Below, piece by piece: positions 58,034 through 64,000 of a stretch of 64,000 bases of DNA. This DNA is from Cryptomeria japonica (Eukaryota; Streptophyta; Pinopsida; Cupressales; Cupressaceae): contig NC_081406.1 of assembly GCF_030272615.1 (NCBI RefSeq), positions 266,278,192-266,342,191 on the forward strand. The letters are read 5' to 3'. A model generated the notes under the pieces. That model ran no database searches, had not been told where the DNA came from, and worked only from the letters and a program-made list of their open reading frames with translations. Positions within the stretch are counted from its first letter, which is position 1. The number at the start of each line of letters is the position of its first letter. The position numbers were made by a program, and so were the translations under genes.

Positions 58034-59297
58034 TGTTGGCATTATGGACAAATTGATTATGTGTTGCATTGATGTTTTGCCATTGATGTCAACACTAGCT
58101 GTTATGGATGGTTACATGCAGACAAGTTACTAGTAGAAGATCTAGTGTTACCGACAGAAGAAATTGTCTGTTAGGACACTTCCGACATGTTTGGATCAGT
58201 GAAGTATATTGGATTTCATGTGTTATATGCTCCATGATAATTTTTTGTTCAGTTGGTATTGGCTTGTTAATTGGATGCTATCATACACTCTGGTAAACTC
58301 TTACCAACACTGGTTTAAGGCTTTACTGGTAGAGCTTCATTGAGGAATTGTGATAGGATGCATAATTGGTGTTGGTGCAGCTTCTTCATGGATTTCAAGG
58401 TGTTGAAGATATTCATTGATCATGCTTCAAATGCTTGAAGACTTTTCTTTAGCATGGTGGACCCAGAATAGGTTTGGTACCTATCTAGGTTATGGACCGG
58501 TATCATGCTAGCGTGTACTCTACACGTTATCGAGATGTTTCCAAACATTTTGTGGATTTGTTATTATTGTTTTGGTCTTAAGCCAACATGGCATATCATT
58601 GTAATAAAGAATTATGTAATGATCTTATTGTAATTTCTTTAGGTGGCTGACCTAATCAATTTAGGCCTTAAGGTTTGTATAAATAAAAGGTAGAAACTCT
58701 TTGTAAAGTATCATGGTTATTGGAAAGTTCATGGTTAAGGAATGTAATGTGCGAATATTGTAATATCATTCAGGCAGAGGAGTTGGTTGATCATTGGTGA
58801 TTGAATTGGATTCAAAAGAGGATTTAGTCATCCGGTGTTGAGCTTAACTGGGACTATAATCAAGCATAGTAGATGCTATTATTGGATTGTTGTCCATTTA
58901 TCTTGAGAAGGTTTTAGCCTCTCTGTAGTCAGTGAGACTCTTTTGCAATGTGTAGTACACTCTAGGCAGTGTGCCTTCCTGCATGTGCAGGCCCCTCATT
59001 GTAACACATACTTTCTGCAGAAGTATCATCTGATTGTGGGTAGGCTTCCCACCATGGTTTTTCCCTTTTTGAGTTTTCCACGTACAAATCATGGTGTCAT
59101 GTGGTATGGTTGTTTTGCATTGATTATCTAGTTAATTGTTAATTTGTATTATTTACCGGTATCTATTCCTATTGACATCTATCTATGCTTTACCAGTACT
59201 TGATCTATTTAAGATTGTATTGTGGATTAAAAGTTATAATCTGTTAACAATTGATTTGCCCCCCCCCCCTCTCAGTTGTTCATTAGTTATCCTAACA
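58034..59297 (+). repeat. Copia-2 5' LTR
   Basis: TGTTGGCATTATGG to GTTATCCTAACA, 1,264 bp. TATA-like TATAAATAA lies at 58678-58686. A C-run with CTCTCA lies near 59259-59275, as in Copia-1. Confidence 0.9.
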
Positions 59298-59299
59298 AT

Positions 59300-59311
59300 T
59301 AGTATCAGAGC
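59300..59311 (+). promoter_or_regulatory. Copia-2 primer-binding site
   Basis: TAGTATCAGAGC, one base from the Met-tRNA PBS TGGTATCAGAGC, two bases after the LTR as in Copia-1. Confidence 0.85.
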
Positions 59312-59355
59312 TTTGGTCCTCTTTTGCAGAATCTTAACTACTTGAGGTAGATCCT

Positions 59356-60420
59356 ATGGCAACTAACACAACTAATCCACCGACAGCTATTTTCAGAAGA
59401 GAAATCCCTAAGATTTATGGAACAAATTATGGGATATGGAAAATTCAAATGGAGACTCATCTTAGATGTCTTGGCAAGGATATTTGGGAGATCACTGAGA
59501 AAGGATACACACCTTATGATCCGGCATCTAGCAATCATGCTCTTGCAAACTTGGATAAGAATATTGAAAATGATTTTAGAGCTAGAGAAGCCCTCTTGTG
59601 TGCACTTACTGATTAGCATATTATGGGATTGGCTAACAAATAATTGGCTAAGGTTATGTGGGACAAATTGCAGAGTCTGAATGAAGATGACCTTACTATC
59701 AAAATTGCTAAACTTGATGGTTACCGAGTAAGATATAAAAACTTGAAGATGGAAGATAATGAAAGAATTGTTGTGTTTATGGAAAGAGTAAATGAGATTG
59801 TTATGGGAATTCAATGTTGTGGAGGATTTCTAAGTGAAGATGAAATAGTTTCTAAAGTCTTGAGAGCCCTTCCACCAACTTACAAGATGAAGGCAACTGT
59901 AATTAATGAGTTAAGAACAATGGAAAACACTTCAGTTAATAGAGATATTTTGATAGGGAAATTATCTACTTTTGAGCTTGAAGAATTTGGATCTTCTGGA
60001 GCTGTAAAATCTGAACCTTCTTTTCATGCATCATCATCAACTTTTACTGGCAAGAGTGATTGGAGAGCCCTATATGCAAATGAATTGGAAGAAATGAGGA
60101 AATAAGATGAAGAGCTTGAGCAACTTCAAGCCTTATTTGCTAGAAGAGTACCTAAAGGACCAACAGGAAGTAAGTATGAAGGAAAAGCACCTTTTAAATG
60201 TTTTGCATGTAATAAGATTGGTCATTTTGCATCTAGATGTCTTGAAAGGAATGAAAGGTTTGAGGAAAGAGTTAAGAAATCTTTTAAGCCTAACCCAAAC
60301 AGATATAGATTCAAGAAAAACAAACATTGCTACATAGCAGATGAGGAAGGAGCAACAGATGACTCTGGAGATGAACCAGCAGAAGACTCAGCTAGTGGAT
60401 CTGTAAATGGTAAAGAATGG
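59356..60420 (+). pseudogene. Copia-2 gag
   Basis: The start is ATG 59356 (MATNTTNPP). It shows the Copia Gag pattern (Y-G-T-N-Y-G-I-W, V-M-W-D-K-L, K-V-L-R-A-L-P-P-T-Y). A CCHC zinc knuckle (C-F-A-C-N-K-I-G-H-F-A-S-R-C) lies at 60199-60240. Stops are at 59614, 59641 and 60103; each could be a single substitution. It is 40-50% similar in pattern to Copia-1 gag, supporting a shared lineage. Confidence 0.87.
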
Positions 60421-60860
60421 GTGTTCTATGCTTTGAAGGAAGATGAACTGAAACCAACTATCAAAAATGAAGAAAAGGCCCTGGTAGAAAAAGTTGAAGA
60501 TAAAGATGAATGGGTAATTGATAGCGGATTATCACACCATATGACCGGAGATAGAAAGAAAATTATGTCCCTGCAAGAATACAATGGCGATCAAGTCAGA
60601 TTTGGAGATGACAAGGAATGTATGATCAAAGGTGGAGGTATTATTTCTTTGAATGGAAAGCATAATACTGATAATGTCTATTATGTAGAAGGTTTGAAGC
60701 ATAATCTTTTGAGTCTTGGACAATTAGTTGATAAGGGTTTTCAAACTCAGTTTAAAGATAGAAAATACAAAATCATTAACAAAACTGGTTTGTAGATTGC
60801 AACCGGTATTCAGACAGGAAGTAATATTTTTCACTTGAGCACTAGTAATAAGACATGTTT
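60421..60860 (+). pseudogene. Copia-2 aspartic protease
   Basis: W-V-I-D-S-G-L-S-H-H-M-T-G, with the catalytic Asp codon at 60520-60522. H-N-L-L-S-L-G-Q-L is near 60699. One stop lies at 60793 at the domain end. It is in frame with gag and integrase. Confidence 0.87.
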
Positions 60861-61990
60861 GATTGCTCATATTGATGAGAGTTGGTTATGGAATAAGAGG
60901 TTGTGTCATGTTAATTTTGATTGTATTGTTAAGATCAGTTCAACTAAGGTAGTTAGAAATATACCTAAGACTATGAAGCCTTATAATCTGGTATGTAAGG
61001 AATGTCAATTGGGTAAGCAAATTAGAAGTTATTTTAAGAGTACACATGATAAATATAATGATGGACTTTATTTGATTCACACTGACTTATGTGGTCCAGC
61101 AAGGACTAAAATATTTCAAGGTGATAGGTATTTCATGTTGATTATTGATGACTATTCTAGAATGATGTGGGTGACTTTTCTGAGGGAGAAGTTTGAAGCT
61201 TTTGAAAAATTCAAGATATTTAAAGCGAAGGTTGAAACAAAAACTAGATTGAAAATCAAATGTCTAAGATCAAATCATGGCGATGAGTTCACTTCACATG
61301 AATTTAATGGTTATTGTGAGACAAATGGAATCAGGAGACAACTATCTGCACCTAGGACTCCTCAGCAAAATGGAGTAGTTGAAAGAAAGAACAAAACCAT
61401 TTTGGATGCAGCTAGATCTATTATGATGGAAGACAAATTACCTCATATCTACTGGAGAGAATCAATGAGTACAGCCATCTACACATTGAACAGAGTTCAC
61501 ATCAAAGGTGAAACCGGTAAGACCCCTTATGAACTATGGTTTGGACATACACCTACTGTTAAATATTTCATAATTTTTTGAAGTAAATGCTATATCAAAA
61601 GAGATTATTCAATTGGAAAGTTTGATCCTAGATGTGATAAAGGGATATTTCTTGGTTATTCAATTCAGAGCAAAGCATATAGATGTTATAACAAAAGATT
61701 GCAGAAAATTATGGAAAGTGCTAATGTGAAAGTGGATGAACAGTACAAAAATCATTCTATATCATATGATAGGGAACTGGCAGTGGAAATGATCATAATA
61801 GAACTGGAAATGCCTCAACCAATAAAAGAAGTTGAAACAGTTACATTGGAACAATCAGAACATTCGACTGGACTGATGATCAAAGCAATGAACCTGAAGT
61901 TCAAAAGGCACCAAGGTATGTAAGATTAAATCATTCTGAAGATCAAATTATTGGAGATAGAAACAAGGGAGTTTTGACAAGAAGAAAACT
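60861..61990 (+). pseudogene. Copia-2 integrase (second catalytic Asp changed to Asn)
   Basis: The zinc region (L-C-H-V-N-F, C-K-E-C-Q-L-G-K) is near 60901-61020. The first Asp, in H-T-D-L-C-G-P, is at 61084-61086. The second position, in R-S-N-H-G-D-E-F, is Asn (61273-61275) where Asp is required. The Glu of V-V-E-R-K-N is at 61381-61383. A TGA lies at 61579, and a frameshift near 61885 separates the linker from RT. Confidence 0.87.
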
Positions 61991-62726
61991 GGCAAATGAA
62001 GACGTATGTCTTATTTCTCAAGTTGAACCGGCAACTGTTATTGAAGCTTGTAAGGATAAACATTGGTTAAAGGCTATGGAAGATGAATTAGATCAAATAG
62101 AAAAGAATGAAACTTGGTCTTTAGTTCCCCAACCTAAAAATAAGAATGTTATTGGAACTAAATGGGTTTTTAGGAATAAACTAAATGAGGATGGTCAAGT
62201 TATAAGAAACAAGGCTAGATTGGTTTGTAAAGGATATTCTCAAATGGAAGGAATTGATTATGGTGAGACATTTGCACCTATAGCTATAATTGAAGTTGTT
62301 AGACTATTTCTTGCCTATGCATCTTATAAGAACTATAAGGTTTATCAAATGGATGTCAAATGTGCATTTCTAAATGGTGATATTGAGGAAGAAGTTTACA
62401 TTGAGAAACCTAATGGATTTTCATTGACAGATGATAAAGATATGGTTTGCAGATTGAAGAAATCTTTATATGGTTTGAAACAAGCTCCTAGAGCTTGGTA
62501 TGAAAAGTTGGATAAATATCTTTGGAAGCTTGGTTTTATTAAAGGTAGTGTTGATAGTAATCTATACTATAAGATCATTGATAATGATATTTTGATTATT
62601 GAAGTTTCTATTGATGATATCATTTTTGGAGGAGAAGATAAACTATGCAAGGAATTTGCTAACAACATGAAAAATGAATTTGAAATGTCCATGATTAGTG
62701 AGATGAAATTTTTCTTAGGTTTGTAG
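61991..62726 (+). pseudogene. Copia-2 reverse transcriptase
   Basis: It is unbroken across its core: W-L-K-A-M-E-D-E-L, G-T-K-W-V-F, R-L-V-C-K-G-Y-S-Q, Q-M-D-V-K-C-A-F-L-N-G, L-Y-G-L-K-Q-A-P-R-A-W-Y, catalytic I-D-D-I-I-F-G-G near 62611-62634. TAG at 62724. It is a good phylogenetic marker for this lineage. Confidence 0.9.
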
Positions 62727-63560
62727 ATTACTCAAACTGACAAAGGCATTTTTATTTGTCAAACTAAGTATTTGAGGGGATTGTTGAAAAAGTTTGGTAT
62801 GGAGAATTCCAAATCGGTAAGTACTCCTATGACTACAAGTGAAAAATTATCTATCAAGGATACTTCTACACTGGTAAATCCGACAAGCTATAAATCTATG
62901 ATTGGTGGTTTGTTATATCTAACTCAGACTAGACCTGATATTATAAATGCAGTAAGTATTGTTTCAAGATATCAAATTAATCCTAAAGAAAATCATGAAT
63001 GTACAGTAAATAAAACATTTTGGTATTTGCAAGGAACAACAGAATATGGTTTATGGTATTCTAGAGATGATGATTTCACTTTATGTGCATATACTGACTC
63101 AAATTGGGCAGATGATACTGATGATAGAAAGAGAACTTATGGTGGAGCTTTATTTCTTGGAAATAAATTAGATTCACGGATAAGCAAAAAATAGTCATGC
63201 ATTTCTTTGTCTATTGCAGAAGCTGAATATGTTGCAGCAGCAACTAATTGCACTCAAATTTTGTGGATGAAGCAAATCTTGAAGGATATCAGGGTAAATT
63301 GTAGTGAAACGGTAGTTATCTACTATGATAACTCTGTAGCTATTTAAATGTCTAAGAATCTGGTATTTCACTATAAGACTAAGCATATTTCAATAAAGTA
63401 TAACTTTCTGAAGGACAAGGTAGAAGCAAAGGAAGTCAAATTAGTTTATTCAAACACTTAAGAACAGATTGCATACATATTCACTAAACCATTGTCTAAG
63501 CAATCATTTGAATATTTGAGAGATGGGTTATGGGTTTCTACCCCTCCGGTAGAGACTTGA
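62727..63560 (+). pseudogene. Copia-2 RNase H and Pol end
   Basis: T-R-P-D-I-I-N-A-V-S-I-V-S-R-Y and the RNase H block (Y-T-D-S-N-W-A-D-D) lie at 63090-63120. A-E-A-E-Y-V-A-A-A is near 63220, and W-M-K-Q-I-L-K-D follows. Stops are at 63192, 63346 and 63460. The N-C-T-Q-x-L-W-M-K-Q pattern is typical of SIRE/Maximus elements. Confidence 0.85.
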
Positions 63561-63881
63561 TTGATGAATTTTGTCATCAGTCTGGCATGTATTATCAAAA
63601 ACATTATTCATTTCAACACCGATGAGTGGTGCTACTACTCAGGGGGAGTAGTCAGCTTTGAGATTCAGAGGTTTATATTATTGCTTTGATATTTTTGTCG
63701 GGTTTCTAGCATTGATGTCAAAGGGGGAGTGATAGTAATGTGAAAAATCATTCTAAACCTTACAGAGATATCATTCACAGGGGGGGAGATATTGATTGTT
63801 GGTTGTCTTCCACAGGGGGAGACTTGTTTTTCATCTCTTGGTAATTAGATTTTTTTCACATATAATGTTGGCATCAATACC

Positions 63882-63893
63882 AAAGGGGGAGAT
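63882..63893 (+). promoter_or_regulatory. Copia-2 polypurine tract
   Basis: AAAGGGGGAGAT, identical to the Copia-1 tract, directly before TGTTGGCATTATGG. Confidence 0.88.
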
Positions 63894-64000
63894 TGTTGGC
63901 ATTATGGATGAATTGATCATGTGTTGTATTGATGTTTTTTCATTGATGTCAACACTACTTGTTATGGATGGTTACTGGCAGATAGGTTACCAGCAGTAGA
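63894..64000 (+). repeat. Copia-2 3' LTR (start only)
   Basis: The first 107 bases match the 5' LTR from 58034; the rest is outside the window. Confidence 0.9.

Larger units (their letters stand above)
58034..64000 (+). mobile_element. Copia-2: Sirevirus-like Copia element, truncated by the window
   Basis: The 5' LTR is 58034-59297, PBS 59300, polyprotein about 59356-63560, polypurine tract 63882-63893, and the 3' LTR starts at 63894. At least five G-rich PPT-like tracts lie in the last 250 bases before the 3' LTR (63641, 63720, 63777, 63812, 63882). Multiple PPTs are a described Sirevirus feature. It is better preserved than Copia-1: one frame from 59356 to about 61885, then one shift and a second frame to the end, with about eight stop codons. 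Confidence 0.93.

Overview
This is a 64-kb window of plant nuclear DNA made almost entirely of nested and decayed LTR retrotransposons. I found no convincing host gene, rRNA or tRNA gene, and no CRISPR array. Long Ty3/Gypsy and Ty1/Copia elements with plant-type primer-binding sites, very long LTRs and deep nesting point to a large-genome vascular plant. A gymnosperm is plausible, but that is inference.

Layout. (1) 1-42117 is one old Ty3/Gypsy element in + orientation ('Gypsy-1') with LTRs of about 5.3-6 kb. Its 5' LTR (1-13244) is split by a Sirevirus-like Copia element (Copia-1, 3991-11201). A PBS follows at 13250, then gag, which is interrupted by a 1,953-bp non-coding LTR element (14037-15989). 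Protease, an extra RNase H-like domain and reverse transcriptase run up to 20671. RT is then interrupted by a 13.7-kb composite insertion (20672-34347). The rest of RT, RNase H and integrase end at 36415, and the 3' LTR is 36817-42117. (2) The composite insertion is a non-autonomous Copia element (Copia-3) that keeps gag and protease but has an unknown acidic domain instead of integrase/RT. It has a scrambled right end. Inside its gag sits a young element on the - strand (23196-30589): LTRs, an intact 963-codon gag ORF and no pol, i.e. a TR-GAG-type element. (3) 42118-48181 is AT-rich, decayed repeat. It includes an apparent LTR and PBS of a - strand element and a 344-bp TRIM (47307-47650). 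(4) About 48182-54475 is a decayed - strand Copia element with 1.9-kb LTRs. An orphan Copia RT fragment follows. (5) 54746-58033 is unassigned repeat plus a diverged second homologue of the ORF carried in the Gypsy-1 LTRs. (6) 58034-64000 is a second Sirevirus-like Copia (Copia-2), cut by the window edge in its 3' LTR.

Most unusual points. The Gypsy-1 LTR carries, upstream of its TATA box, a reading frame of roughly 1,220 codons. It is present in both LTRs (broken by stops), and a diverged relative at 56.4-58.0 kb preserves the same order of motifs. Gypsy-1 places an RNase H-like domain between protease and RT. Two non-autonomous gag-bearing elements are nested one inside the other, and the inner one has an intact ORF, a perfect target duplication and several strong hairpins. 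One retroelement is only 344 bp long. Percent identities quoted below are by-eye estimates, not computed alignments.
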